Shown here: positions 1 to 8,235 of the stretch, in pieces
Layout: every line of letters starts with the position of its first letter
Position numbering within the stretch: the first letter of the stretch is position 1
DNA from: JASTVH01 sp042862465
GTDB lineage: Bacteria; Pseudomonadota; Gammaproteobacteria; Pseudomonadales; Oleiphilaceae
DNA length: 64,000 nt
Reading direction: 5' to 3'
Assembly: GCA_042862465.1 (NCBI GenBank)
Contig: JASTVH010000007.1
Span: forward strand, 1-64,000
Position numbers and translations under genes: made by a program
Notes under the pieces: generated by a model
What the model was told of the DNA's origin: nothing
Databases searched by the model: none
What the model saw: the letters and a program-made list of their open reading frames with translations, nothing else

Positions 1-171
1 TCCGGAACTGTCAGCCGGTCGGAGCTGTGTGGCTGAATCCACTACCCGAGGAGCAAGCTGTTAAAGAGCAATGTGTGGCTCATTAGAGCCTAAATGAACC
101 AAGTTCCAACTACCTTGACAGACGACGTTCCCGCTTCGCAAGGAACTTTCCGCATCATGGTTAGCATACCG

Positions 172-1221
172 TCAAGGCCTGTAGGAAGGACTGAATCCAG
201 AAAGTATCTTTGCTGTAAATCCCAGCAAAGCCTGCTTCAGCTTAATCCACCTGTGATATTCACGACTCTTGGCCGCCATTTGGATAGCCAGTGCGTAGCG
301 CTTTTGTTTTAGAAGGTTAATGCTGGCTACATAGCAAGTATAAGACAGCATTATTCGGCTCAGTTTTTTTCCATAGAGCGACAAGAACTGGTCATCTTTC
401 GCTAATTTTTCAACTTGGGACACACGGTCGACAAGACCTGCGGCATTTACCTTGCGAGCGGACCAGGATCCCTTGGCCTTTACCCGGTAGGCACAAGTGT
501 GATCAGGCAGGCATGTCACTTTTCCTAAAACAGCTGCCAAAATCTGAAAGTAATAATCCCCGTAGGGCGTCAACGGAAACCAGTCTCCCAAAGCATCAAT
601 AAGCTCTCTCCGAAAAAAGAGAGAGGGAGAGGCCAGGATTCCTCCTCCATCACGAGCTAACGCCACGGGATCGTAGATTACAGGATGATCTGCGCCGTAA
701 TGATCCCCGTCCATGACTTGTTCTTCGAAGACCCGGTAACATCGTGTCCCGATCAAATAATTTTCAGGATGTTGGAGCATCCAATCCAACTGCTTTTGCA
801 GTTTCAAAGGATCACACCAGAAGTCATCTCCCTCACACAGAGCAAGGTAATGTGCTTGGGCATGGGGCGTACTGAGTAGAATCGGCCGCCCCCCCCTGGA
901 TTTCTGATTCTCGGTTTGGATCACAGGAACAATAAGAGACGGATATTTTGCAGCATAGGCTTTAACTATATCTGAGGTGCCGTCGGTTGACGCATCATCG
1001 TGAACAATGATTTCAAAGGGGAATCGGGTACGCTGCATTAAAATGCTTTCCAGCGTTTGCCGAATGTAGTCGACTTGATTGTAGGTGTGACACAGAACTG
1101 ACACTAACGGACGACCATTTTTTTCAGGCCAGCTTTTCTTTATGTCGCGCTCGTGCTCTGGACATGCCGGAGTCAGTTCGTAAAAGTGCGGCAGGCTTTC
1201 TTTACCTTTCAAAAGTGCCAT
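172..1221 (-). CDS. Glycosyltransferase family 2 protein
   Basis: This is a predicted GT-A fold glycosyltransferase that would add a sugar from a nucleotide-sugar donor to a growing surface polysaccharide at the cytoplasmic face of the inner membrane. The nucleotide-binding start of the domain is at residues 38-50 (PLVSVLCHTYNQ). DDAST is at 75-79 and the metal-binding acidic motif EGDDFW is at 130-135. The ATG start is preceded by GGAG at good spacing. It is the last gene seen of a minus-strand polysaccharide cluster and lies 236 bp after the glycosylphosphotransferase gene. The family assignment is firm, but the sugar and acceptor cannot be read from the sequence. The 171 bp to the left edge show no supported gene. 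Confidence 0.85.
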   Translation of the reverse strand: MALLKGKESLPHFYELTPACPEHERDIKKSWPEKNGRPLVSVLCHTYNQVDYIRQTLESILMQRTRFPFEIIVHDDASTDGTSDIVKAYAAKYPSLIVPVIQTENQKSRGGRPILLSTPHAQAHYLALCEGDDFWCDPLKLQKQLDWMLQHPENYLIGTRCYRVFEEQVMDGDHYGADHPVIYDPVALARDGGGILASPSLFFRRELIDALGDWFPLTPYGDYYFQILAAVLGKVTCLPDHTCAYRVKAKGSWSARKVNAAGLVDRVSQVEKLAKDDQFLSLYGKKLSRIMLSYTCYVASINLLKQKRYALAIQMAAKSREYHRWIKLKQALLGFTAKILSGFSPSYRP

Positions 1222-1457
1222 TTCAGCTCCAATTGGCGATCACCTTTAACACAATTATGGAATGCAAATCGGTCGACCAAATGGAACGTCAACCCACCGC
1301 CAGCCCTCAAAACTCGTGCTCCGAGGTCAGACGGAAGCCAGAAAATAGAACATTGATTTTCAAATCTCCCCTGCCCAGACCAAAAAACTTCAATTGCGGA
1401 TCTGAAAACATGGCTAGCCCACAACGCAGATTTCAGAAATAAAACCGGAATCCATAC

Positions 1458-2855
1458 TTATAATGTTTTTCCCTGATCGCGCCCTGATCTTTCAAAAAAA
1501 CCACCTAGAACCGTCATGAATATAATCCTAATATCGAACCATATAGACCAATTATCGATATAATAAAGATCATAGTCTATTCGCGTCTTAAGGTCCGTAT
1601 CACCCCGCCAACCATTAACTTGAGCCCAGCCGGTTATACCCGCTTTAACCATGTGTTTTCTCATGTACCCAGGTATATCGTATTTAAATTCGTCCACATA
1701 CCGGGTCCTCTCAGGACGAGGCCCAACAATGGACATTTCCCCTTTTATCACGTTCAAGAATTGGGGCAGCTCATCCAGGCTGTATCTTCGGATAAAGCGA
1801 CCAAAAGCAGTGTTGACCTTGGCATTTCCTTTTCCCCATACCACTCCTTCTTTTTCAGTTTCCACCGGCATAGACCTAAATTTAAGTATCTTGAAAGGTT
1901 TGCCGTTCCAGCCAATACGTTCCTGGCGGTAAAAAACGGGCCCCTTCGAAGAAAGTTTTACCCCAACTGCCAGAAGGAGCATTAATGGAGATATGATGAT
2001 GAGTATTAACGAAGCCAAAACATAGTCTTCGATTGCCTTTAAAACACCATTGACCCCACGAATCGGGGAGCAGCTAAGATTGATCGCAAAAAAACCCGCT
2101 ATATTGACAACCTCATGGTTCAGCAATTGTAAACCTGTCAAGTCCGGGATATAGCGAATATTACCGGTAAAAAAGCGTAGTCGTTCATTGATTTCCGAAA
2201 TGTATTCGCCCATTGACAGGGGCATGCAAAGCCACACTTCATCCGTTTCGACAGCAAGCACCGTTTCATCCTCAAGCGGCTCTGCCCAATCAGGTAAACC
2301 ATCAAAGAAACCATCCACCACCTTGATACTGGTTGCTCTGTATCCACCAAAATGCTCGGCACTGACCTTCTCAAGAATCTGACCACAGGAGTGGCCAGTG
2401 CCAATCAGCATGACAGAGCGTATTCCGCCTCCCGCCTCAAACTCTCGTTTCACAAGAATACTCAGGAATGCCCGAACCATTACGGAACCAAGTAAACCCA
2501 ACCCCATCCATGCGAGGATCCACGCGCGAGAAAAATCAGCGGACGTCTTTGAGATGAATAAAACCGAAACCAGAAACAGTCCAGTGAGCACGTACCCATT
2601 GAGCAGTCGCGCGATGATTAGACGCTTTACCCTGACTCTCAATCCCTCATAAACTTTCAACGAAGGAAAGACGAGTGACGCGAAAACAGCGGCAACAATC
2701 ATCAACAACAGATAGCGATCAGGCATTGCTAAATGTTGGAATTTGATTAAATAGGTGATGTCCGCTGCAGTGACCATCGCAAACACATCACCTAACCGGA
2801 AAAGAAACCGGGCTCGCTGATCCTGATCCAGTCTTGGAATAGCGTTTGTTTTCAT
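1458..2855 (-). CDS. Undecaprenyl-phosphate glycosyl-1-phosphate transferase (WcaJ/PssY-like)
   Basis: This is a polyprenol-phosphate hexose-1-phosphate transferase of the bacterial sugar transferase family. It starts exopolysaccharide or O-unit synthesis by placing a sugar phosphate on undecaprenyl phosphate. The N-terminal part has several hydrophobic segments, followed by a CoA-binding-like soluble domain (around MLIGTGHSCGQIL). After another membrane segment comes the catalytic C-terminus with KFRSM, GPRPERTRYVDEF and the terminal YIDNWSIWFDIRII. I place the start at the ATG at 2855, not at the upstream in-frame codon at 2948, because it overlaps the HAD gene stop by 4 bases (ATGA) and fits the family length (465 residues). 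The sugar is probably glucose, by family only. Confidence 0.88.
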   Translation of the reverse strand: MKTNAIPRLDQDQRARFLFRLGDVFAMVTAADITYLIKFQHLAMPDRYLLLMIVAAVFASLVFPSLKVYEGLRVRVKRLIIARLLNGYVLTGLFLVSVLFISKTSADFSRAWILAWMGLGLLGSVMVRAFLSILVKREFEAGGGIRSVMLIGTGHSCGQILEKVSAEHFGGYRATSIKVVDGFFDGLPDWAEPLEDETVLAVETDEVWLCMPLSMGEYISEINERLRFFTGNIRYIPDLTGLQLLNHEVVNIAGFFAINLSCSPIRGVNGVLKAIEDYVLASLILIIISPLMLLLAVGVKLSSKGPVFYRQERIGWNGKPFKILKFRSMPVETEKEGVVWGKGNAKVNTAFGRFIRRYSLDELPQFLNVIKGEMSIVGPRPERTRYVDEFKYDIPGYMRKHMVKAGITGWAQVNGWRGDTDLKTRIDYDLYYIDNWSIWFDIRIIFMTVLGGFFERSGRDQGKTL

Positions 2856-3523
2856 GACTCCCGCGTAACGGCTGGCTGAAAAACAAAATGGCGAATACCA
2901 GCCCTGCGATAAGCCTCGCGACTTGAGCTGGACGGCGACACCAGACAAGTGTAGTCACAAACACGAGCCAAAGGCAGATCATCCTCATGATCTGTGATCA
3001 GCAAAGCTTTGTGATAAGCCGAAGTAAGGTCAGGCAGGTGCTCAAACGTTGCCAGCACCTTGTTCTCGCCCAAAGACTCGAACCATTGGCCCTTTCTTTT
3101 CTGAGTGGTTGCTGCAACTTCAACTCCCATCTTGTTTGCCAGTGCCATCACATAAACATCAGGAGCCGCGGTAACCAAATAAATGGAAGCACCTCGTTTC
3201 CTTTGACGCATAATGAACTCATGGACCGACTTTCTGCGGCACCACCACAATAGCCATATGAACAACTTTTGTGTCCGCAACGATAAGGTTGGTTGCCACT
3301 GCTCGTAGAGCTCAAGCAAATGCTTCTTCATTCCGACACGGTCATCCTTGCCTGACAATCTCTGTAATTGAGCCATCACCCACAAGAGCCAGCGTCGGGG
3401 CTGAAACAGGAGAAAAAGGTTCCAATATAAAACCCAAAATTTAAATGAGTTGATGCGAAGGAGAGTGCCATCAAGGTCTACGAGAATGAGTCTAGGACGA
3501 ATTGGAACTTTCTGGTCAGGCAT
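2852..3523 (-). CDS. HAD-superfamily hydrolase in polysaccharide cluster
   Basis: This is a haloacid dehalogenase-type phosphatase of 223 residues. Motif I is DLDGT with the nucleophile D16 and acid D18. Motif II is LVTAAPD at 117-122, and motif IV is near DHEDDLPL at 178-185. The cap region at 25-100 is rich in Trp, Leu and Arg and could lie on a membrane surface. It overlaps the phosphoribosyltransferase-like gene by 8 bases upstream and the glycosylphosphotransferase gene by 4 bases downstream, so the three are probably translated together. The substrate is unknown. A sugar phosphate, phosphoribosyl intermediate or polyprenyl phosphate would fit the context, but that is inference. Confidence 0.78.
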   Translation of the reverse strand: MPDQKVPIRPRLILVDLDGTLLRINSFKFWVLYWNLFLLFQPRRWLLWVMAQLQRLSGKDDRVGMKKHLLELYEQWQPTLSLRTQKLFIWLLWWCRRKSVHEFIMRQRKRGASIYLVTAAPDVYVMALANKMGVEVAATTQKRKGQWFESLGENKVLATFEHLPDLTSAYHKALLITDHEDDLPLARVCDYTCLVSPSSSSREAYRRAGIRHFVFQPAVTRES

Positions 3524-4094
3524 CCGACGACCATGGGAACCGGATTAACGTTTGCTCGTACAATACATAATCCGGACTTATGAGGGGATTATCCATTGTG
3601 GTGGTCAGCACGGCGATGCGAATTTTCGCCATGCGATTGATATTATGTATTTGCCTTTTTACCGCAACAGCAGTGGTGCCCGTATCGATCGCGTCATCCA
3701 CGATCAATATCGTACTTGCTTTTCTTACCGCCTCCTCGAATGAATGACCATACAAAACCTGCCGTTTTTCTGACCGGTGTGGATCATCTTGCTTTCTCTT
3801 TCGGTGTTTACGTGCTCGAAAGCTCGCCTCCAGCTTTCTTAATGCGTCTTTGATCCGGCCCGGAATCAACTTTATCAAAGGTTGCAAAAATCCCTTCCAG
3901 AAAGTGGAAGGCCGCTGGCAACGGACATATTCCTGCGTAATGGAACCGGGAAGCATCATGGCTTCACTCACATACACGCCTCCCTGAGCGATGCTCACCA
4001 CAAGATCACAACCATAGTCCGACCGAACCTGCTGCCAAAGGTTGCCGCACGCCTCTTTGAAATCGTCAGTTCCAGAAAGGTCCATCAGCTTCAT
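3516..4094 (-). CDS. Phosphoribosyltransferase-like protein in polysaccharide cluster
   Basis: This is a type I phosphoribosyltransferase-fold protein of 192 residues. The PRPP-binding signature ILIVDDAIDTGTT is at 129-141, and a possible pyrophosphate loop, SIAQGG, is near 34-39. Between them lies a long basic insert (about 60-115, with KHRKRKQ) that ordinary nucleotide-salvage enzymes of this size do not usually show. It overlaps the preceding glycosyltransferase by 4 bases (ATGA) and the following HAD gene by 8 bases. The PRTase fold is convincing. The base or acceptor is unknown, and a regulatory or non-salvage role is possible. Its position inside a sugar-polymer operon is the main clue. 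Confidence 0.75.
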   Translation of the reverse strand: MKLMDLSGTDDFKEACGNLWQQVRSDYGCDLVVSIAQGGVYVSEAMMLPGSITQEYVRCQRPSTFWKGFLQPLIKLIPGRIKDALRKLEASFRARKHRKRKQDDPHRSEKRQVLYGHSFEEAVRKASTILIVDDAIDTGTTAVAVKRQIHNINRMAKIRIAVLTTTMDNPLISPDYVLYEQTLIRFPWSSDA

Positions 4095-4930
4095 TGGTTA
4101 CCGCCATGCCCAATATTTGCTTGTGATCTCTCCCTTCGTCCCTTCAAAACCTTTTTTAACCAAGTAAGTATAGCTCGAGGGAAAAGCATCAGTATTACAT
4201 TGCGAACCAACCCCCTCACCTGATTTGTGTTCCAGCGAAAATGGTGGGCCAGTAAAGCTACCTTGCTCCTGCTTTGCGTGAACCTCTTTTTCGTTGAAAT
4301 ACTGGTTGGAGAGACCTCGTAAGATAGTAGGACCCTTGGCAAATTGGCCATTTGGCCGACTGCAGCCAGCTCCAGAAAACATGCCCAATCCTCCAGTGCA
4401 GGATAACCATCAGGATATCCTCCAATCTCAATCAGCGCCTTTGTCCTCATCATGACTGCGGGATGCACGAAAGGGTTATACCGGTAAATCGCCTGACGAA
4501 TCTCCCCGTCCTCGATCGGATGCTTCAGTGTAAAAAGCCTTTCGCCTTTTGGTGTGACGAATTCAACCCAGCCACCAACAATCACGTAACCGGGATTCGC
4601 TTCCAGAAAATTTTGCTGTAATGAGAGCCGGTCGGGCCTGTTTTCATCCCCGGCATCAAGTCGGGCGATGTACTTGTAACCTTGGTCACTGGCGTATCTC
4701 GCACCAGCATTCAGTGCAGTGACTATCCCCTTGTTGGATGGGAAGCGGAGCAAATACAACTGTCCACGCCCTCGAAAAGCCTCAATCAGCTCCTCATGAG
4801 GAAGTTCTGGCTGACTACCATCATCAACAACCAACACATCGGCCTGCTCTTCCCTGCCAATACTCTCAAGTGACTTGAGCACACCTTCTTTGTTGTTATG
4901 GCATGGGATAAGAACAAGGACGCTATTCAT
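4091..4930 (-). CDS. Glycosyltransferase family 2 protein
   Basis: This is a second GT-A glycosyltransferase, 279 residues long. The donor-binding strand is VLVLIPCHNN at 4-13, followed by VVDDGS at 34-39 and an acidic LDAGDE motif at 91-96. The region around PALEDWACFLELA resembles the acceptor-side acidic motif of the family. A short hydrophobic, basic C-terminus (VILMLFPRAILTWLKKVLKGRR) suggests peripheral membrane contact. It overlaps the sulfotransferase gene by 8 bases and the PRTase-like gene by 4 bases. It should act in the cytoplasm during repeat-unit assembly. The donor sugar is not determinable. Confidence 0.85.
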   Translation of the reverse strand: MNSVLVLIPCHNNKEGVLKSLESIGREEQADVLVVDDGSQPELPHEELIEAFRGRGQLYLLRFPSNKGIVTALNAGARYASDQGYKYIARLDAGDENRPDRLSLQQNFLEANPGYVIVGGWVEFVTPKGERLFTLKHPIEDGEIRQAIYRYNPFVHPAVMMRTKALIEIGGYPDGYPALEDWACFLELAAVGQMANLPRVLLSYEVSPTSISTKKRFTQSRSKVALLAHHFRWNTNQVRGLVRNVILMLFPRAILTWLKKVLKGRRERSQANIGHGGNQ

Positions 4931-5780
4931 ACTTCCAGCCTGAGAAGTCTTTACCAGTCAGTGCAGAAAGCTTGTCGATATCGGGATTAAAGAAAGAAGC
5001 AAGGTACTCCCGGTCGTTTTCTGACAACGAATAAACATCGCTGCTCTGTTTATACAGCAGGCGGGCAACAACCGGCTGCATTTTAATGCGCCCAACCATA
5101 CTCCCCAACCCAATGGCTCTAGCCAACAACGCAAGTCTTTTCACCCAGTAGGCAATTACTCGGGATCGCGGTGCTGAGCTTTTATTGACCACTTTTTCCG
5201 CAACTGACGGCGCAAAATATTCAACATCGAAGAACCGGTACACCTGCTCCAAAAAAAGGCGGCTATCATTCTGTAGTTGTTGATACTCGAGCAAGAGGAC
5301 GTTGTCTCTATCAAAATGGCGATAAACGCGCTCCAGGTTCCTGGCGTACAAGCTGCCCTCAATCAGCTCTGGATGCTTTACAACCAAATTCTCGATTCCC
5401 CCATAGCCATAACCATTGCGCTGCAAAAAGCGGATGCCTGATTCCGTGCGCGCAAAGGGATCTCGCAAACACACTAGCAGGCGGGCATCGGGGTTATACT
5501 GTTTGATCCTTGTGAGCGCCTTTTCACTCAGAATATAGTCGTGACTGAAATCTCCGGTCCATTGCTGAGGTGTTGGTTCTTCGAACTGCCGGTGATACCA
5601 ATCCACGCCGTAGTTGAAAAACCGGTCAAAAAAATAAATGTCCTTTCCGGGTGACACATTGAATTGCGGGTGTTCAGCCAGGGATAGATAGAGCCAGGTC
5701 GATGCCGTTTTGCTTGGCCCAATAAAGAAAAAATTCACCAACACAATTGGAACCCTAATCACAGGAGTGTTAGCTGGCAT
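4923..5780 (-). CDS. Sulfotransferase family protein
   Basis: This is a PAPS-dependent sulfotransferase-like protein of 285 residues. The 5'-phosphosulfate-binding loop is FFIGPSKTASTWL near 18-30. A second conserved region, LLVCLRDPFARTESG (about 100-115), matches the 3'-phosphate-binding segment. It probably sulfates a sugar of the surface polymer made by the downstream glycosyltransferases. It is the first gene of the overlapping minus-strand set and starts 26 bp after the tRNA-Thr. The ATG at 5780 has no clear ribosome site. In-frame GTG/TTG codons at about 5738-5744 sit after AGGG and would put the first residue just before the binding loop, so the true start may be there. Confidence 0.82.
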   Translation of the reverse strand: MPANTPVIRVPIVLVNFFFIGPSKTASTWLYLSLAEHPQFNVSPGKDIYFFDRFFNYGVDWYHRQFEEPTPQQWTGDFSHDYILSEKALTRIKQYNPDARLLVCLRDPFARTESGIRFLQRNGYGYGGIENLVVKHPELIEGSLYARNLERVYRHFDRDNVLLLEYQQLQNDSRLFLEQVYRFFDVEYFAPSVAEKVVNKSSAPRSRVIAYWVKRLALLARAIGLGSMVGRIKMQPVVARLLYKQSSDVYSLSENDREYLASFFNPDIDKLSALTGKDFSGWKYE

Positions 5781-5805
5781 TCAGCACAGCTAACAGCTGT
5801 GTTTG

Positions 5806-5881
5806 TGGTGCCGGAACGCGGAATCGAACCGCGGACCTACGCATTACGAGTGCGTTGCTCTACCGTCTGAGCTATTCCGGC
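5806..5881 (-). tRNA. tRNA-Thr (anticodon CGU)
   Basis: The reverse complement folds as a complete 76-nt tRNA. The acceptor stem GCCGGAA pairs with TTCCGGC, there is a D-arm with GCTC/GAGC, and the anticodon stem ACGCA/TGCGT carries loop CTCGTAA (anticodon CGU, threonine). The T-arm contains GGTTCGATTCC, and CCA is encoded at the 3' end (5806-5808). It lies between the polysaccharide cluster and the pilin glycosylation gene. In Pseudomonas aeruginosa a tRNA-Thr also borders the variable pilin region. I found no repeated copy of the tRNA 3' end within the left 5.8 kb, so there is no direct evidence of an integrated element. Confidence 0.97.
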
Positions 5882-5935
5882 TTTTACGTGCAGCCTGCGC
5901 TTGCTGACAGTGCAGGGTTACCTGGAGATTCTAGT

Positions 5936-7702
5936 TCAGTCGGGATTACCATGGTAGCGACGGTAAGCTTCTTCGATACACGCCCGGTAAGGCGCCACAT
6001 CGACATTACGATAACTTTCAATCAAAGGTAAATCAGCCTTCAATTTTTTGTATACCGAGCTATAGAAACGAATGGCTTTATCCGCCACTTTGCAAGCTTC
6101 GGCAGCATCTCCGCGCAAGATGTCCAGTTCTATTTTTCTCGACAGAACAAGATTATGTGGCCGCCAGGCCATCATTTGTGCCACTTTTTCAGCCTCGACC
6201 TCGTACTCGTCAGCTCCCGGCAAAAGACGTTGAAAGGCCAGAAGAGTTGCATATGGGCCAAGCAGTGAGTCGCCCTGCCAAAGAGTCACATTTTGGACGG
6301 TCTCTGGTCCCCACAAAGATTCACTATCGGCCTTTACAAGAGTCCAGTACCCCCTAACCAGGTTGCTACCCAAAAACACAAATACAATCAGCACCACCGC
6401 GGAAAGGCCAAAGGCAAGCGAGCGTGAATCCAGTTTGATTCGATGCATTGGGAGCAAAAGAACACAAACCCCCAAAAACAGGACGAGATAGTGCATGTAC
6501 CACAGTGGGTACTCCACATTGCTGTAAAAGAAAAGGATCCCCAGAACAACCGCTAGCCAATACCATTCTAGATTCTTAGGGCTTTTCCATAGTCGCCAGC
6601 CAATCCAACCCATTAGCGCAACCAGTACAAGAAGACCCAACAGGCCCTCCTCTGCAAAGACCATGGTAAAGATATTATGGGTATGAGTTGGTAACGATCC
6701 GGGCCGACGAGCCTCCGGTAAAAGATCATCCCATTGGTAACTGTATGCGGCGTAATTGTTAGGCCCGACACCAAACCAAAAATGGTCACTGATCCCGGCT
6801 TTTATTTTTCTGGCTTCCGAAACACGAATGCCCATATCTGAAAACGTTCTTGTTTTTTCAGCATTCTCGATCGCAGGCCGCCCAAGGTCATCAGGCCCCA
6901 GGCTTGTAAGCAGACGGTCCATCGGCTTGACCGAGAGGAATGCAACCAATACAACAGCAATACTCGCCAGGGAAACGTTGACGATACGGCGGCGGGTAAC
7001 AGAATGGGCAGGGGCGTTTGCAAAAACAATAAATATGGCGGCAACAATCACCAGTGCGTAAACCAACACTGAACGCGTATCGGTGAGTATTGCGGTATAT
7101 GCTGCGAGATAGATCAGCAAACCAACAAATGCCAGCCTCAGAGCCCCCTTTACATAGAGATAAACAGCAGAGGATGCCCCGATTAAAACCGCACTGGCAG
7201 TAAGATTATATTGATTAATCAAGCCGGGAAGACGGCTGGTGCCCGCCTCATAGATCCAGAAATAATGCAGGAAGCCATAGAACTTCGCTACACCCAGCAT
7301 GCTCTGAATCAAAAGGGAGAAAACAAAAAGGATAGCGAGTATATCCACCACACGAGACACCGATAGAGCGGCCGTCAGCCGGCTGAACCAGATTACCGTC
7401 ATTAAACCAACAAACCAGTAAACCAATACCCACATGCCTGCTGCGGGCATGCTGAAGTCATTCAGACTATAAGACAATAAAACAGCAGTGCCCCAGACCA
7501 GCCACAATAAAGCACTCTGTGATATTAGGCGTTCACGCGGCATGCAGCTCCAGGCAACGATACCGCCGATAACGGCAGCAGCCCCGGCGATGAACTCTTC
7601 AATAAAGGAGCCGATAGGAATGTAGTGATAGGGCACATTGAAACCGACGAGCAAAAACAGAGCCAGAAGCCCACAATGAATGCCCAATTCTGTTTGCCGC
7701 AT
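5936..7702 (-). CDS. PglL-like O-oligosaccharyltransferase / O-antigen ligase family protein
   Basis: This is a polytopic inner-membrane protein of 588 residues with about a dozen hydrophobic segments. The N-terminus around PYHYIPIGSFIEEFIA resembles the PglL N-terminal family. The Wzy_C-type motif PTHTHNIFTMVFAEEGLLG and the VEYPLWYMHYL segment are typical of PglL oligosaccharyltransferases rather than simple LPS ligases. A periplasmic C-terminal domain follows. It probably transfers a lipid-linked glycan to serine or threonine of pilin, since pilA lies directly upstream on the same strand. I chose the ATG at 7702 over the TTG at 7714. A strong terminator separates it from pilA, so it may depend on read-through or on its own promoter. 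Confidence 0.83.
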   Translation of the reverse strand: MRQTELGIHCGLLALFLLVGFNVPYHYIPIGSFIEEFIAGAAAVIGGIVAWSCMPRERLISQSALLWLVWGTAVLLSYSLNDFSMPAAGMWVLVYWFVGLMTVIWFSRLTAALSVSRVVDILAILFVFSLLIQSMLGVAKFYGFLHYFWIYEAGTSRLPGLINQYNLTASAVLIGASSAVYLYVKGALRLAFVGLLIYLAAYTAILTDTRSVLVYALVIVAAIFIVFANAPAHSVTRRRIVNVSLASIAVVLVAFLSVKPMDRLLTSLGPDDLGRPAIENAEKTRTFSDMGIRVSEARKIKAGISDHFWFGVGPNNYAAYSYQWDDLLPEARRPGSLPTHTHNIFTMVFAEEGLLGLLVLVALMGWIGWRLWKSPKNLEWYWLAVVLGILFFYSNVEYPLWYMHYLVLFLGVCVLLLPMHRIKLDSRSLAFGLSAVVLIVFVFLGSNLVRGYWTLVKADSESLWGPETVQNVTLWQGDSLLGPYATLLAFQRLLPGADEYEVEAEKVAQMMAWRPHNLVLSRKIELDILRGDAAEACKVADKAIRFYSSVYKKLKADLPLIESYRNVDVAPYRACIEEAYRRYHGNPD

Positions 7703-7747
7703 ATCTTTTCCCAATCAGGCCAAATAATTTAAATCAAAGACCAAAAA

Positions 7748-7769
7748 AAGGGCGCCCAAAGGCGCCCTT
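7748..7769 (-). terminator. Rho-independent terminator after pilA
   Basis: A perfect 9-bp stem, AAGGGCGCC/GGCGCCCTT with a 4-nt loop, is followed on the minus strand by seven T residues. It lies 22 bp past the pilA stop codon and before the PglL-like gene. It should end most pilA transcripts. Confidence 0.9.
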
Positions 7770-7791
7770 ACAATACCGGTCGATGAAGCTA

Positions 7792-8235
7792 TTAGTTACA
7801 TCCAGTCGGCTTGTAGTCGTTTTTCCAGGAACCTGCAGTTCCCTTACTGACCGTACAGGTCCAAGTGCCATTCTTCGCGCGAGTAAGCGTCACAGTTGCA
7901 CCATTGATAGCAGTGCTGGCATCGGTACCCAAGGTTGCCTTGATTGTACCTGAGCCGCTGTTAAAGCTAACCGCGGGAGCGGAACTCATCAGGTTGGAAC
8001 TTGTAAAACCAAGCTGAGACGCTGCACTGGGATCAGTACCACGCATCAGTTGCTCTTCAGTAGCCGTCTTGAGGGCAGAGATTTCAGAGTAAACCCGGTT
8101 TACCTGGGAACGCGCCACATAGTCTTGATACTGCGGAATCGCGATGGCTGCAAGAATACCGATGATCGCTACCACGATCATCAATTCGATCAGGGTGAAG
8201 CCCTGCTGGCTGTGATTCATACGCATGTTTTTCAT
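7792..8235 (-). CDS. pilA: Type IV major pilin
   Basis: This is the type IVa major pilin, 147 residues as a prepilin. The 12-residue basic leader ends in Gly12. PilD would cut it before Phe13 and N-methylate that residue. The mature start FTLIELMIVVAIIGILAAIA carries the conserved Glu5 and the hydrophobic alpha-1 helix. Cys127 and Cys146 near the C-terminus can form the usual disulfide loop. The ATG at 8235 has an excellent GGAGGT site, and upstream in-frame codons are rejected. Transcription fits sigma-54 control (element at 8333-8348), as for PilSR-regulated pilins. The downstream PglL-like gene suggests the pilin is O-glycosylated. pilB is divergent, as in Pseudomonas. Confidence 0.95.
   Translation of the reverse strand: MKNMRMNHSQQGFTLIELMIVVAIIGILAAIAIPQYQDYVARSQVNRVYSEISALKTATEEQLMRGTDPSAASQLGFTSSNLMSSAPAVSFNSGSGTIKATLGTDASTAINGATVTLTRAKNGTWTCTVSKGTAGSWKNDYKPTGCN

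Noticed and set aside
1209..1424. A 71-codon minus-strand frame before the first glycosyltransferase
   Set aside because: It overlaps the glycosyltransferase start, has no ribosome site and no recognisable family. It may be non-coding or a decayed remnant.
1..5780. Genomic island bounded by a repeat of the tRNA-Thr 3' end
   Set aside because: I could not find a second copy of the tRNA 3' sequence or an integrase in the window; the boundary, if any, is outside.
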